In this document: positions 8,337 to 17,497 of the stretch, piece by piece | How the letters are laid out: every line of letters starts with the position of its first letter | Position numbering within the stretch: position 1 is the stretch's first letter | From: Bacillus sp. CH140a_4T | Lineage (GTDB): Bacteria > Bacillota > Bacilli > Bacillales > Bacillaceae_G | Assembly (NCBI RefSeq): GCF_008923725.1 | Contig: NZ_WBPF01000005.1 | Location: 728,293 to 792,292, forward strand | Direction of reading: 5' to 3' | Length of the DNA stretch: 64,000 bases | Program-made: the position numbers and the translations under genes | The notes under the pieces: generated by a model | Database searches by the model: none | What the model was told of the DNA's origin: nothing | The model's input: the letters and a program-made list of their open reading frames with translations, nothing else

Positions 8337-10844
8337 TCAAACTATTTTTAATACATTTAAACTAGCGGTTATCACACCAGATAATGTCGTTACATGCCCA
8401 ATAGCTAATGGACCATTTTGCAAAGATAACGTAGCATTTGAAGAAGCAACATTAATGACCATCGTATTCGAAACCGCTGGCTCTAATACAAAAATACCTC
8501 CTGTAACATAAAAAATAAAACTCCCCGCGACTTGCGTTCCATTTAAAGTAAGCCTCACGGAAATCGTTTCATTCCCCCCATTTGGATCACCTTGAAAATA
8601 ATAGCTTACTAAATATATTCCCGGCGTACTTAACGTTACAGTTGTTGCATTTGTTAAACTGACACCAGAACCAAAAATTGTGGACCCGGAATTGATTGGT
8701 ATTAGTGCATTCGCTGCAATTGTACTCGTTGCAGTAGAAAAGAAATAACCGCCACCACTAGGTAAACCAGTCGCCCCTGTTGCACCTACTATTCCTAAGA
8801 AACCTATAGCCCCTATACTACCAGTTGCTCCAGTAGGCCCCACAGCTCCAATCGGCCCTTGACTACCTTGCGCTCCAGCTGGACCTACACTACCGTTAAC
8901 CCCTGTTATTCCCCTTGCTCCAGTTGGACCTTGTATTCCTTGAATACCTTGCACACCTTGTATTCCGGTTACTCCCGTTGCACCGGTAGGTCCTGTCATT
9001 CCTGTACTTCCTTGTATACCTATAATCCCTTGAACGCCTTGTATACCTTGTGCCCCGGTCCTCCCTGTTTCTCCTGTCACTCCTGTTTCTCCAGTTACGC
9101 CCGTAATCCCAACATTTCCTTGTGGTCCCTCGGGTCCCTCAATACCTTGCGCCCCTTGCACTCCTTGTGGACCTGTTATCCCGTTTTCTCCTAAATCCCC
9201 TTGAGGACCTCTAATTCCTTCTGCACCTGTCGGACCGGTTATTCCTTGTATTCCTTGCATACCTTGAGAACCTTGTGCTCCTGTTGGGCCTACTATACCT
9301 TGTATCCCTTGAGGTCCTTGCAAACCGATGGCTCCTGCCTGACCTGTTATTCCTTGGACTCCTTGAAGACCTTGAGCACCTTGGGCACCAGTTAATCCAA
9401 CTTCCCCTTGTATTCCTTGTGAACCTTGTATACCTTGTGCTCCAGCTGCTCCTGTTTCCCCTCGTATCCCTTGAGGGCCTTGTATACCTTGCGCTCCAGC
9501 TACTCCTGTTGGACCGGTGATTCCTTGTGGCCCTTGGACTCCGGCTGCTCCTGTTGTGCCTGTGGGACCGATTATTCCTTGTAACCCTTGTATTCCCTGT
9601 GCTCCTGTTGGACCTGTTATCCCTTGTATTCCTTGCACACCTTTAGGACCTTCTGCACCTGTGGGACCAATTTCCCCCTGTGGACCTTGAGTTCCTTGGG
9701 GACCTTCTGCACCTGTTGCTCCTGTTATTCCTTGGTTACCTTGAGAACCTTGTGCACCTTGTACGCCAGCTACACCAATTACACCTTGAGAACCTTGTGC
9801 TCCCCTTACACCTTGAGGGCCAGTGGGACCAGTTATACCTTGTAACCCTTGTACTCCGATTGCACCAGTTCCGCCTGTTACACCCCGCGCACCAGTTACA
9901 CCTGTTGGACCTGTTGGTCCTCCAGGTGGGCCAGGTGGGCCAGACGGACCAGTCACTCCACTAGATGGACCAATTGGACCGGTTGTTCCCGTCGGAGCAC
10001 CCGGAGGTCCTTCTGGTCCTTGTGTACCGGTAGAACCGGTTGCTCCTGTTATCCCTCGTACTCCTTTTGCTCCTTGAAAACCTGTAGATCCACTTACTCC
10101 TTGTATTCCTTGAACACCTTGTGGACCTTGAGGGCCTGTTACACCGGTTACTCCCTTTATTCCGCTTATACCTTGAGGACCTTGTATTCCAGTAGAACCA
10201 GTGGGGCCTACTACACCTTGTATCCCTTGATCACCTTGATGTCCTTGCTCTCCAGTAATTCCTTGTATTCCTTGTGAACCTTCTTCTCCTTGTATACCTG
10301 TAGTTCCGTCCTCCCCTTGTATTCCTTGCGCTCCTTGAGAACCTTGAGAACCTGTTACACCTGTTATCCCGGTTACACCTATTTCTCCCTGCATTCCTTG
10401 CGCGCCCGTTTGTCCTCTCTCACCTATTTCTCCTTGCATTCCTTGGGCGCCTTGTATTCCTTGACTACCAGCAGGGCCTGTAATTCCTTGTATTCCTTCC
10501 AGTCCTTGTAATCCAATATCACCAACAGGACCTTGCTCTCCAATTAATCCTTGAGGACCTTGTAAACCAACCGGACCGGTTATTCCTTGCTCTCCAGTAT
10601 CACCAATGGCTCCTTGTATTCCTTGAACCCCTGTTGTCCCTCGTGGTCCTTGTATCCCCCCGATACCTTGAGGGCCTTGTGGGCCAGTTGCTCCTGTAGG
10701 GCCAGTAATTCCCGTAGGCCCTACAGGACCTTCATGCCCTCCAGTTGGACCGGTTGGGCCGCTATTACCAGTGGGGCCAGTTGCTCCTATAAGCGGAAGA
10801 GGCAGTGCCACTCCAAATTTTTTGCACTTTCTATGACGACGCAC
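8337..10844 (-). CDS. Collagen-like surface protein with BclA-type C-terminal domain (copy A)
   Basis: Also 835 residues: N-terminus [18 protein letters not shown], then Gly-X-Y triplets from about residue 20 to 697 rich in [12 protein letters not shown] and GEQG, and a C-terminal domain starting [16 protein letters not shown] that is clearly homologous to copy B. GTG start 6 bases after GAAGGGGG. The single cysteine lies near the N-terminus in the KC-KF pattern shared with copy B, and might crosslink or anchor trimers. The two genes probably share a promoter upstream of 10844, where CATATAAAA resembles a late-sporulation sigma-K minus-10 element; this is weak evidence. The triplets are more charged (Glu, Arg) than in copy B. 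Confidence 0.9.
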   Translation of the reverse strand: MRRHRKCKKFGVALPLPLIGATGPTGNSGPTGPTGGHEGPVGPTGITGPTGATGPQGPQGIGGIQGPRGTTGVQGIQGAIGDTGEQGITGPVGLQGPQGLIGEQGPVGDIGLQGLEGIQGITGPAGSQGIQGAQGMQGEIGERGQTGAQGMQGEIGVTGITGVTGSQGSQGAQGIQGEDGTTGIQGEEGSQGIQGITGEQGHQGDQGIQGVVGPTGSTGIQGPQGISGIKGVTGVTGPQGPQGVQGIQGVSGSTGFQGAKGVRGITGATGSTGTQGPEGPPGAPTGTTGPIGPSSGVTGPSGPPGPPGGPTGPTGVTGARGVTGGTGAIGVQGLQGITGPTGPQGVRGAQGSQGVIGVAGVQGAQGSQGNQGITGATGAEGPQGTQGPQGEIGPTGAEGPKGVQGIQGITGPTGAQGIQGLQGIIGPTGTTGAAGVQGPQGITGPTGVAGAQGIQGPQGIRGETGAAGAQGIQGSQGIQGEVGLTGAQGAQGLQGVQGITGQAGAIGLQGPQGIQGIVGPTGAQGSQGMQGIQGITGPTGAEGIRGPQGDLGENGITGPQGVQGAQGIEGPEGPQGNVGITGVTGETGVTGETGRTGAQGIQGVQGIIGIQGSTGMTGPTGATGVTGIQGVQGIQGIQGPTGARGITGVNGSVGPAGAQGSQGPIGAVGPTGATGSIGAIGFLGIVGATGATGLPSGGGYFFSTATSTIAANALIPINSGSTIFGSGVSLTNATTVTLSTPGIYLVSYYFQGDPNGGNETISVRLTLNGTQVAGSFIFYVTGGIFVLEPAVSNTMVINVASSNATLSLQNGPLAIGHVTTLSGVITASLNVLKIV

Positions 10845-10935
10845 AACAATCCCCCTTCCTAAAAATAATTACACCTTTTATATGAAATGCATTTTTATAC
10901 GAAAAGTACACCTCTGATCTCATTTTTTTAAAAAT

Positions 10936-10980
10936 AAAGAAGCCTATCATTTCATCTATTTGAAATGATAGGCTTCTTTT
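10936..10980. terminator. Terminator of the methyltransferase gene
   Basis: Perfect 19-base arms (AAAGAAGCCTATCATTTCA and complement) with a six-base loop, T-rich on both strands. Confidence 0.93.
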
Positions 10981-10991
10981 TATAAAACACT

Positions 10992-11732
10992 TTACTTTCT
11001 CGCCTTAATAATAAAGGTGGTTGGCACCATTCTAGCTTTATATAACGAATAATATTTCGTAGACGGCACAGCTAATTCTTCATCAAACACGCTAGATGGT
11101 TCAGGTTCTTCTATTCTTTCAATTGTAAATCCCGCTCTATTTAACTCATTTATGTATGTACTTATTTTTCTCTTATATAATGTCGCTTGTACATTTTCCC
11201 CTTTAAATGTTTCAAACGTAATAGGAGTTTCCTTATGATAAGAAGACTTAAAAGCAATTTCTTCTGTACCATACTGTAAATTTGAATATACTGGATGCTC
11301 CCAGCTAAAAATAAAACTTCCTCCTGGCTTTACATATGAATAAATCAGTTCCAACGTTTTTCTTAAATTCGAAGTCCAACCTAATGCATAAATAGAATAT
11401 ACAATATCAAAATACTCTTTCGGAATATCCAATTCCTCTTCCATTGCTCCACATACTAACTTTGGCTTCCAACTCTTTAACGTTTCATTCGCTGTTTTAA
11501 TTTGTTCACTTGAAAGATCAAGCCCCCATAATTCTTCCGCCCCATGTTCTGCCATATATTGCAACGAATGCCCACTTCCACACCCAATATCAAGAACCCT
11601 TTTATTTCCAATCGAATCAAACAAATGAATCTCGTCTTCAGACGCTGTATACGGGCCGTATTTCGGTAAACAATCTACTTGAAAGAAATATGGTGCTACT
11701 GTATCCCAACACTTTTTATTTATAGCTAACAT
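10992..11732 (-). CDS. Class I SAM-dependent methyltransferase
   Basis: The Rossmann signature VLDIGCGSGHSLQYMAEHGA near residue 50 is motif I of SAM methyltransferases, followed by GLDLSSEQI (acidic residue binding the ribose) and a post-motif region FDIVYSIYALGW. The product of about 246 residues falls in the small-molecule methyltransferase group related to UbiE/COQ5. Substrate unknown. The start is ambiguous: ATG at 11732 has GAAAGG 7 bases upstream, while ATG at 11747 lies 10 bases after GGGGG. I prefer 11732 because MLAINKKCWDTVAPYF looks like the natural N-terminus. Single gene ending in a strong terminator. Confidence 0.85.
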   Translation of the reverse strand: MLAINKKCWDTVAPYFFQVDCLPKYGPYTASEDEIHLFDSIGNKRVLDIGCGSGHSLQYMAEHGAEELWGLDLSSEQIKTANETLKSWKPKLVCGAMEEELDIPKEYFDIVYSIYALGWTSNLRKTLELIYSYVKPGGSFIFSWEHPVYSNLQYGTEEIAFKSSYHKETPITFETFKGENVQATLYKRKISTYINELNRAGFTIERIEEPEPSSVFDEELAVPSTKYYSLYKARMVPTTFIIKARK

Positions 11733-11909
11733 TTGTGTGCCTTTCATATTCTACATTCCCCCATCCCATTTTCTTCCCCTACTATAAATTACACATTATA
11801 ACCCGATCTCCCTTTTCTCTTCGCCCGATAATTTTTCACTTTTGCAATCGTTCCGTACGCTCTTCCTCCTTCCCCACAATCATTATTTAGAATCAAAAGC
11901 GATCTACAA

Positions 11910-11951
11910 TAAAAAAATTCGACCATCATATTTGACAGTCGAATTTTTTTA
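11910..11951 (-). terminator. Terminator of the TPR gene
   Basis: Arms AAAAAAATTCGAC / GTCGAATTTTTTT with a 14-base loop; the 5' arm overlaps the TPR gene stop codon. Confidence 0.88.
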
Positions 11952-12863
11952 TTTTTCATATTCAAGATGATTATGTCTTTTACAACCAAATAAATAACAA
12001 GCCCCTATATAATCAGTTTCAAATTCTAACCCTGGAACATATCCAGATTTGATACGTTCTATCATTTTTTTATAACAATTTTTCTCTTCTGTATATTCCT
12101 CAATTAACTCTTTCTTATCGTTTTCTGTCCAGTTTTCTTCTACTTCTTCATTCTTAACATCTTCTATTTCTGCTGTCTTCGCTTCAATAGATTCCTGTAT
12201 AACTTCATTTATACGCGTGAAATTATTAGCTTTATATAAAGCATAAACAAATCTACTAATCCAATCGGGGCTTTTCCAAACTTCTTTGTATCCCTTTTCG
12301 AAACATTGAATGGCTTCTTTATAGCAATTCAACTCAACATATAAATCTGCTACATGAATTTCTCCTACAAAATCATCAGATTTCCTGTTAAAAGCATCTA
12401 ACTTCTCTTTCGCTTCTGTCGTTCGCCCTAAATCAATTAAACATTTTACATAGATATACATTATATAGTCCGAATCTCCTGCAACTCGCAAGAAAAATTC
12501 CGAAGCTTCTTCCAACTCTCCAAGGTTATAATGAGCTACAGCTACATTGTGAAATGCTTCATTGGATGGTTGCATCAAAATAGACTTTTGTAATACTTCT
12601 TTCGCTTCTTCCCACTTTTCTTGTTTCGTGTAAATTTCCCCTAAGATGTTATAAGGGAAGTATGAGGAAGGATCTAACTTAACAACTTCTTTTATTAATT
12701 CAAGAGCTTTATCATCATTCTCCTCCTCATAAAAATACATCCAAGCAAGATTATTGAGAGATTGTACACCTCTAGATTCATGTACTGCTCGGTGAAACAG
12801 TTCCATCGCTTTCTCATATTCATTTTGTTCAAACATTTCAATCGCCTTTTCGTTAATGTTCAA
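11949..12863 (-). CDS. Tetratricopeptide repeat protein
   Basis: A 304-residue protein built from about six TPR units. Clear ones begin MNINEKAIEMFEQNEYEKAMELFHRAV, then ALELIKEVVKLDPSSYFPYNILGEIYTKQEKWEEAKEVL and NEAFHNVAVAHYNLGELEEAS (quoted in short pieces of the continuous repeat array). A hydrophilic Glu-rich linker (about residues 225-270) precedes a C-terminal tail with two cysteines (YLFGCKRHNH). No signal peptide, so cytoplasmic. TPR arrays bind protein partners; the partner is not evident. Monocistronic: terminators flank it on both sides. Confidence 0.85.
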   Translation of the reverse strand: MNINEKAIEMFEQNEYEKAMELFHRAVHESRGVQSLNNLAWMYFYEEENDDKALELIKEVVKLDPSSYFPYNILGEIYTKQEKWEEAKEVLQKSILMQPSNEAFHNVAVAHYNLGELEEASEFFLRVAGDSDYIMYIYVKCLIDLGRTTEAKEKLDAFNRKSDDFVGEIHVADLYVELNCYKEAIQCFEKGYKEVWKSPDWISRFVYALYKANNFTRINEVIQESIEAKTAEIEDVKNEEVEENWTENDKKELIEEYTEEKNCYKKMIERIKSGYVPGLEFETDYIGACYLFGCKRHNHLEYEK

Positions 12864-12937
12864 ATAACTACCTCCGAAGTGAATGAATTCATCTATCCTA
12901 TATCTTTATTTTAAAATATAAAAATTGTAATTTCTAT

Positions 12938-12981
12938 AAAAAAGAGAGGAATCTTTTTCAATATAGATCCCTCTCTTTTTT
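12938..12981 (-). terminator. Terminator of the UPF0316 gene
   Basis: AAAAAGAGAGG / CCTCTCTTTTT arms with a T-run on the minus strand, downstream of 13029. Confidence 0.85.
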
Positions 12982-13028
12982 ATATGGGGATTATGCCGTG
13001 CTTTTAAAGCTGCACTACTCCCTTTTCT

Positions 13029-13577
13029 TTACGATGCATGTTCATCTTTCTTCTTCATTAACGCTCTCTTCTTCATCGCCTTCGTTAAATATCCACCTTT
13101 AAATGAACGGATTTCATATGAAGACATAAACGCTTTCGGTGCAATTTCATTAATAATTTCTAGCAGTTCTTTTTCTCTAGAACGCTTTGCAACGATATCT
13201 AAACGATAACGTATAGAATTAATACCCTCACCTTCAAATACTGTAACGCCAAATCCAGAGTGACGTAATTCATCTACTAATTCATTACAACGGTCTAGTA
13301 AACTAACTTGATACGTAATATAACCAATTGCTAATTTATTCTCTATATAACCGCCTAATAATAGTCCCGCACTAAAGCCAATGACATAGGCAACGATGTT
13401 CATCCAATTTGATAAATCTTGAAACACAATACCTAAACTGACAATGTAAATAGCTCCTTCTAACAATCCAACACCAGCAGCGGATCTTGTTTGATTCTTT
13501 ACAAGCAAAATCGTACGGATTGTTAAAGTTGGAACGTAAATAATTTGAAGCACAAAAATAAGTAACGCTTGTAACAT
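13029..13577 (-). CDS. UPF0316/DUF2179 membrane protein (YebE-like)
   Basis: A 182-residue protein with three N-terminal helices ([22 protein letters not shown], then [14 protein letters not shown] and [19 protein letters not shown] in separate segments). A soluble C-terminal domain of the DUF2179/YitT type (about residues 95-160) contains [12 protein letters not shown]. In other DUF2179 proteins this domain is a PII-like fold suspected to bind small ligands. The basic C-terminal tail ([14 protein letters not shown]) is cytoplasmic. Family assignment is firm; the function of YebE-like proteins is not known to me. Single gene. Confidence 0.87.
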   Translation of the reverse strand: MLQALLIFVLQIIYVPTLTIRTILLVKNQTRSAAGVGLLEGAIYIVSLGIVFQDLSNWMNIVAYVIGFSAGLLLGGYIENKLAIGYITYQVSLLDRCNELVDELRHSGFGVTVFEGEGINSIRYRLDIVAKRSREKELLEIINEIAPKAFMSSYEIRSFKGGYLTKAMKKRALMKKKDEHAS

Positions 13578-13745
13578 TGATATCCACCTCTTTCAAAAAG
13601 TCTTTTGTCATAATAACATACATAACCTTTAGAAATCGATGGGTTTTTAAATTTTTTTACATTATTTTTCATACTATTGAAAAACGTAAAAAAGAAGCGT
13701 ATTATATTTGTCGTAAATTTGATTCCTTTCATTAGCTCGCTTAAA

Positions 13746-13777
13746 CACAAAAAAGGAACCCCATTAGGCCCCTTTCA
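13746..13777 (-). terminator. Terminator of the AtpI-like gene
   Basis: On the minus strand AAAGGGGCC / GGGGTTCCTTT pair with two G-U pairs and a short loop, followed by TTTTTT. Confidence 0.8.
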
Positions 13778-14191
13778 TCATAGCTCTATGTTTTTCGAAG
13801 CATGTTCCCTTTGCTTCTCTTCCTCTTTCACTAACTGCATATTCGCATAAGCTAAATTTGCAATCATTAAAAAGTGACCACCTAAAATGCCTGTACCAAA
13901 TGCCCACATTTCCATTTCATGCTCAATTTCATACATGATGATTGCTCCTAAAATGGCAGCTGCAAATCGGTTTAGAACTCCTAATCCAGGAGCCTTTTCT
14001 TTCATTACGATACTTTTCCCCAGTTTCTCCACTCTGCGAGCTAATAACCAAAGGCAATATGCACTTACAGCTAATCCAATACCAAACCCTGTTACTTGTT
14101 TTCCAAACGGAGTAATCGTCCACATAAGTAGTAAACCACTAAAGATCGCATACAATTGTAATCGATATACACGTAAGGCTGCTTGAATCAA
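13778..14191 (-). CDS. ATP synthase subunit I-like small membrane protein
   Basis: A 137-residue protein with four predicted helices: LYAIFSGLLLMWTITPF, FGIGLAVSAYCLWLLARRV, LNRFAAAILGAIIMYEIE and TGILGGHFLMIANLAYANM. A basic loop (KLGKSIVMKEKAPGLGVLNR) follows the second helix. Length, topology and the conserved F-G-x-G-x-x-x-x-x-Y pattern resemble the ATP synthase I (AtpI) family, which assists c-ring assembly or magnesium handling next to F0 operons. No atp genes are present here, so this is a stand-alone relative and the role is inferred only from resemblance. ATG start; its own terminator downstream. Confidence 0.6.
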   Translation of the reverse strand: MIQAALRVYRLQLYAIFSGLLLMWTITPFGKQVTGFGIGLAVSAYCLWLLARRVEKLGKSIVMKEKAPGLGVLNRFAAAILGAIIMYEIEHEMEMWAFGTGILGGHFLMIANLAYANMQLVKEEEKQREHASKNIEL

Positions 14192-14229
14192 AATATCCGC
14201 TCCTAATTTCGCATTTTTTATACGTTAGA

Positions 14230-14262
14230 AGAAAAGCAGCAACTTACACAGTTGCTGCTTTC
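14230..14262 (-). terminator. Terminator of the CorC/HlyC-type gene
   Basis: AAAGCAGCAAC / GTTGCTGCTTT stem with a seven-base loop overlapping the stop codon, then TCTTCT on the minus strand. Confidence 0.85.
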
Positions 14263-15572
14263 TCTTCTTCTTGCTCTTGTTCCATTTTACGAATTTCAAC
14301 ACGTTTAATTTGGTAAGCGTCTTTTTCTAACACTTTAAATTCATAACCTTCCGCCTCAACATGTTGTCCTTCTTCAATTTCATGATTTTGCATCATAATC
14401 CAGCCACCGATTGTATCCACATCGTCTTCTTCAATGTGTAATCCAAACAAATCTTTCACTTCTGAAATAAGCACTTTTCCATCAACGATTTTATGGTGCT
14501 CATTCACATGCTGAATTGGTGGTGCTTCATCTTCATCATATTCGTCACGAATTTCGCCGACGATTTCCTCCAAGATGTCCTCAAGCGTTACAATCCCTGC
14601 TGTTCCCCCGTACTCATCATATAAAACAGCCATCGGAATTCGCTTCTTCTGCATTTGAAGTAATAAATCGTGAATTGGAGTCGTTTCCATCACTTCAATA
14701 ATCGGACGCATATACGAGCGAATCGATGATAAATCTTTTTGATCTTCGGTCATATATCGAATAAAGAAATCTTTTACGTTGACCATACCGATAATATCAT
14801 CTTTATCTTCTCCAAAAATCGGATAACGTGTGTATCGCTCATTTTGGATTACTTTCATGTGTTCTTCTACTGAATCTTCCAGGTAGAAACCAATGATTTC
14901 TGTTCGCGGTACCATAATTTCTTTAGCAATACGATTATCAAATTCAAAAATGTTATTTACATACTTGTATTCAGCTTGATTAATTTCGCCACTTTCATAG
15001 CTATCTGAAAGGATAAGACGTAATTCTTCTTCTGTATGAGCTACTTCATGTTCTGAAGCTGGTTTTAAACCGAATAAACCAGTTATCACACGCGCTGAAC
15101 CGTTCAATACCCAAATAAATGGATACATGATTTTATAGAACATCATTAACGGAGTTGCCAATAATAGAGTTACTTTTTCAGCCTTTTGAATTGCCAGCGT
15201 TTTCGGAGCTAATTCCCCTACTACAACGTGTAAATATGTCATTAGCATAAAAGCAAGACCAAAAGTTAATACTGATGAGATAGAAGGATTTAAGTCCCAT
15301 CTCTCAAATAGTGGGTGTAATAACTTTTCGATTGTCGGTTCACCTAACCAACCTAACCCCATAGCTGTAACTGTAATACCTAATTGACAAGCAGATAAAT
15401 ATTCATCTAAATTTGATGTTACTTTTTTCGCTGCTAAAGCACCGCGTTTTCCTTCCGCAACAAGCTGATCAATACGACTTGAACGTACTTTTACAATCGC
15501 AAACTCTGCTGCTACGAAAAATCCAGTAAATGCGATTAAAATCGCAACCATGACTAAATTAAATATTTCCAA
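14244..15572 (-). CDS. CNNM/CorC (hemolysin family) membrane protein with CBS pair
   Basis: A 442-residue protein with the DUF21/CNNM transmembrane domain (about residues 1-190, four helices), a CBS pair (about 205-330; PRTEIIGF, TPIHDLLLQMQKKRIPMAVL) and a C-terminal CorC_HlyC domain (about 345-430; DDVDTIGGWIM). Members such as Bacillus subtilis YhdP/MpfA take part in magnesium efflux or homeostasis, with CBS domains binding Mg-ATP. TTG start at 15572, five bases after AGGGGG. A small hairpin with CTTAGTTT / AAACTAGG arms lies immediately upstream and partly overlaps that site, so translation could be structure-sensitive. No M-box riboswitch seen. Confidence 0.9.
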   Translation of the reverse strand: MEIFNLVMVAILIAFTGFFVAAEFAIVKVRSSRIDQLVAEGKRGALAAKKVTSNLDEYLSACQLGITVTAMGLGWLGEPTIEKLLHPLFERWDLNPSISSVLTFGLAFMLMTYLHVVVGELAPKTLAIQKAEKVTLLLATPLMMFYKIMYPFIWVLNGSARVITGLFGLKPASEHEVAHTEEELRLILSDSYESGEINQAEYKYVNNIFEFDNRIAKEIMVPRTEIIGFYLEDSVEEHMKVIQNERYTRYPIFGEDKDDIIGMVNVKDFFIRYMTEDQKDLSSIRSYMRPIIEVMETTPIHDLLLQMQKKRIPMAVLYDEYGGTAGIVTLEDILEEIVGEIRDEYDEDEAPPIQHVNEHHKIVDGKVLISEVKDLFGLHIEEDDVDTIGGWIMMQNHEIEEGQHVEAEGYEFKVLEKDAYQIKRVEIRKMEQEQEEEKAATV

Positions 15573-15693
15573 TGAATCCCCCTAGTTTAAAAAACTAAGG
15601 TGTCCACCTCCTGTATACTATAATGTTTTCTTATTTGTTCATTAGAAAACATAGCCCGATACAAAAATTAAAGAGGTCGGATTTCACTTTTTT

Positions 15694-16101
15694 CTATAAT
15701 AATAGAGCAAGTGTCTGTATTAAAGCTGTCGTTTGACCAGATAAAGATTTCGATATTTTTTCACGTTGTGAATCAGTCAATCCATCTAAAAGCGGCTTTA
15801 ACTCCGTTAATTCTGCTTCTAATCGATGAATATGGTCTGTCACTTCATTCACATGCTTCGAAACGTGTTCATTGATACCGAGCAGCTTCTTCTTCTCCTC
15901 GATTTTCTCTTTAATCTCACAAAGCGGCATATGCATTTCTTTGCACTTCTCAATAAATTGTAATGTCTCAAATGCTGTTTCATCGTAATAGCGATAATTA
16001 GATTGAGATCGCTCCGCTTTTAAGATACCTAGATTCGTATAATAATCAATCGTGCGTTTCGACACGTGAGCCATGAGAGCCAACTGTCCGATTCGATACA
16101 C
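15694..16101 (-). CDS. MerR family transcriptional regulator
   Basis: A 135-residue protein. The N-terminal winged helix YRIGQLALMAHVSKRTIDYY is followed by TNLGILKAERSQSNYRYYD, the typical MerR wing. A coiled-coil dimerisation helix (about residues 75-110) and a short hydrophobic tail follow, with no obvious metal-binding cysteines; the single Cys pair is not in a sensing arrangement I recognise. GTG start at 16101. The promoter region towards 16140 is AT-rich. It lies between the CorC-type gene (same strand) and the divergent EamA unit, and either could be the target. Confidence 0.87.
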   Translation of the reverse strand: MYRIGQLALMAHVSKRTIDYYTNLGILKAERSQSNYRYYDETAFETLQFIEKCKEMHMPLCEIKEKIEEKKKLLGINEHVSKHVNEVTDHIHRLEAELTELKPLLDGLTDSQREKISKSLSGQTTALIQTLALLL

Positions 16102-16431
16102 CTTCCCAACGATCTTCCCCCCTTGTTTATATTACTAACATCATACAATACATAAACTGTACAGTCAAACGTGACGGTTATTGTTCATAATTTATACACA
16201 ATTCCACATATTCTCTCAAACTCATAGAATATAATTTCAACAAAATAATTAAATTATCGAATTTACAAAACGACTGCTAACGAAATATATCCAAGAAATC
16301 CCCTGTTCTTTTCAACCTTTCTTATTATAAAATACTCCACTTTAAAAAGATCAGCTCCGTTTAATAATCATCCCAATAAACTGAAAATTAAGTTATAATA
16401 TCATTATAAAATATGAAGGAGGAATGCACTC
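16102..16431. other. Intergenic region between merR and the EamA leader
   Basis: About 330 AT-rich bases that must hold the divergent promoters of the MerR gene and the EamA unit. A TATAAT-like box (TTATAATATC, about 16392-16402) suits the plus-strand unit. No ORF with a ribosome binding site or structured RNA was seen until the leader ORF at 16432. Confidence 0.5.
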
Positions 16432-16482
16432 ATGTACTACAACACTTCATTCGAAAACGATCAACCTGTAGGCCGTCTATAA
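16432..16482 (+). CDS. Leader peptide of the EamA exporter (16 aa)
   Basis: ATG preceded by AAGGAGGAATGCACTC encodes MYYNTSFENDQPVGRL and stops 87 bases before the EamA start. The ribosome binding site is as good as that of a real gene. The last four codons lie in a segment (16473-16480) exactly complementary to 16551-16558, just in front of the EamA ribosome binding site. This is the layout of drug- or metabolite-sensing leader peptides that control downstream translation by ribosome stalling. The peptide itself is not one I recognise. Confidence 0.65.
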   Translation: MYYNTSFENDQPVGRL

Positions 16483-16561
16483 GCTAAGGCGGGCATTCAT
16501 ATAACACATAACACTATGCCTCGTCTTAGGGAACTCAAAAAACTCTAAAAATAGACGGAGG
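16473..16561 (+). promoter_or_regulatory. Putative translational attenuator of the EamA gene
   Basis: CCGTCTAT at the end of the leader ORF (16473-16480) pairs with ATAGACGG (16551-16558), whose last two bases belong to the GGAGG of the EamA gene (16557-16561). Between these arms lies a second hairpin of about 13 pairs with one bulge (16484-16496 with 16516-16529). Without stalling, the outer stem would limit access to the ribosome binding site. A ribosome held on the last leader codons would open it. No T-run follows, which argues for translational rather than transcriptional control. Confidence 0.6.
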
Positions 16562-16569
16562 TACTTTAC

Positions 16570-17454
16570 ATGAAACAAACAATTTTAGGAGCTATATGTT
16601 TATCACTAGCAGCTAGTATATGGGGCGGTATGTACGTCGTTAGTAAATACGTACTCGACTTTATCCCACCACTGACACTCGTTTGGCTACGCTTTATCAT
16701 TGCATTCGTTGTTTTATATTTCATTTTGAAAACAGCTGAGAAAAAGCAAAAGAAAAAAATAACCATTCGCAAAAAAGATTGGCTTTTATTCGCTTGGATT
16801 GGATTTATCGGATATTTCATTTCGATTACATGTCAATTTATCGGAACAAAATTATCTGACGCTCATACAGGCTCGTTAGTCACATCAGCTACACCTGCAT
16901 TTATGGTTATATTTGCAGCGATCATTTTAAAAGAAAAGCTAACCGCTCGTAGACTGCTATCTACTATCATAGCGACAATCGGTGTCATTATCGTCATTGG
17001 ATGGGATATTGAAATTGGTTCCTATTTTATCGGTACAATCATATTAGTGGGGGCCGCTATTACGTGGGCTTTACTATCCATTTATGTGAAGATTGCTTCA
17101 GCTCGATTTTCATCTTTAGTGATTACAACGTACGCCATATTCTTTTCACTCTTTTTTATTACATCTTTTATGATATGGGAACTACAATCAACCTCTATCG
17201 AAACAGTAAATACGTACGTAATATTAGGCGTATTATACTTAGGAATTGTCTCAACGGCAGGTGCCTTTTTCCTTTGGAATAAAGGATTAGAATTAATGGA
17301 CGCAAGCATCGGTTCCTTATTTTTCTTCTTCCAACCTATCGTCGGATCGTTGCTTGGTTGGCTCTTATTAAATGAGTCATTAAATAGTAACTTTTTTATT
17401 GGTGGTATTCTTATTATATGTAGTGTTTTCATTACTACGTTTGAAAAGAACTGA
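16570..17454 (+). CDS. EamA/DMT family transporter
   Basis: A 294-residue protein with ten predicted helices in two five-helix EamA repeats. The first runs about 5-135 (WGGMYVVSKYVLDFIPPLTLVWLR is the repeat-start signature, followed by SLVTSATPAFMVIFAAIILKEKL). The second runs about 145-290, ending in FFFQPIVGSLLGWLLLNE. EamA proteins are drug/metabolite exporters of the inner membrane; substrates range from amino acids to toxic compounds. ATG start with GGAGG 8 bases upstream, partly locked in the attenuator described at 16473. The leader suggests the substrate may be an inhibitor of translation, but this is inference. Confidence 0.9.
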   Translation: MKQTILGAICLSLAASIWGGMYVVSKYVLDFIPPLTLVWLRFIIAFVVLYFILKTAEKKQKKKITIRKKDWLLFAWIGFIGYFISITCQFIGTKLSDAHTGSLVTSATPAFMVIFAAIILKEKLTARRLLSTIIATIGVIIVIGWDIEIGSYFIGTIILVGAAITWALLSIYVKIASARFSSLVITTYAIFFSLFFITSFMIWELQSTSIETVNTYVILGVLYLGIVSTAGAFFLWNKGLELMDASIGSLFFFFQPIVGSLLGWLLLNESLNSNFFIGGILIICSVFITTFEKN

Positions 17455-17456
17455 AA

Positions 17457-17491
17457 AAACAGGCAGAGATTTTTAATCTCTGCCTGTTCCA
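17457..17491. terminator. Terminator between convergent EamA and pentapeptide genes
   Basis: AACAGGCAGAGAT / ATCTCTGCCTGTT arms with a five-base loop and flanking A/T runs. Confidence 0.88.
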
Positions 17492-17497
17492 CATTCT

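Noticed and set aside
11789-11989. 66-codon minus-strand frame
   Set aside because: It runs across the terminator of the TPR gene and overlaps that gene in another frame; no ribosome binding site.
13372-13750. Minus-strand frames overlapping the UPF0316 gene start
   Set aside because: Out of frame with a well-supported gene and without ribosome binding sites.
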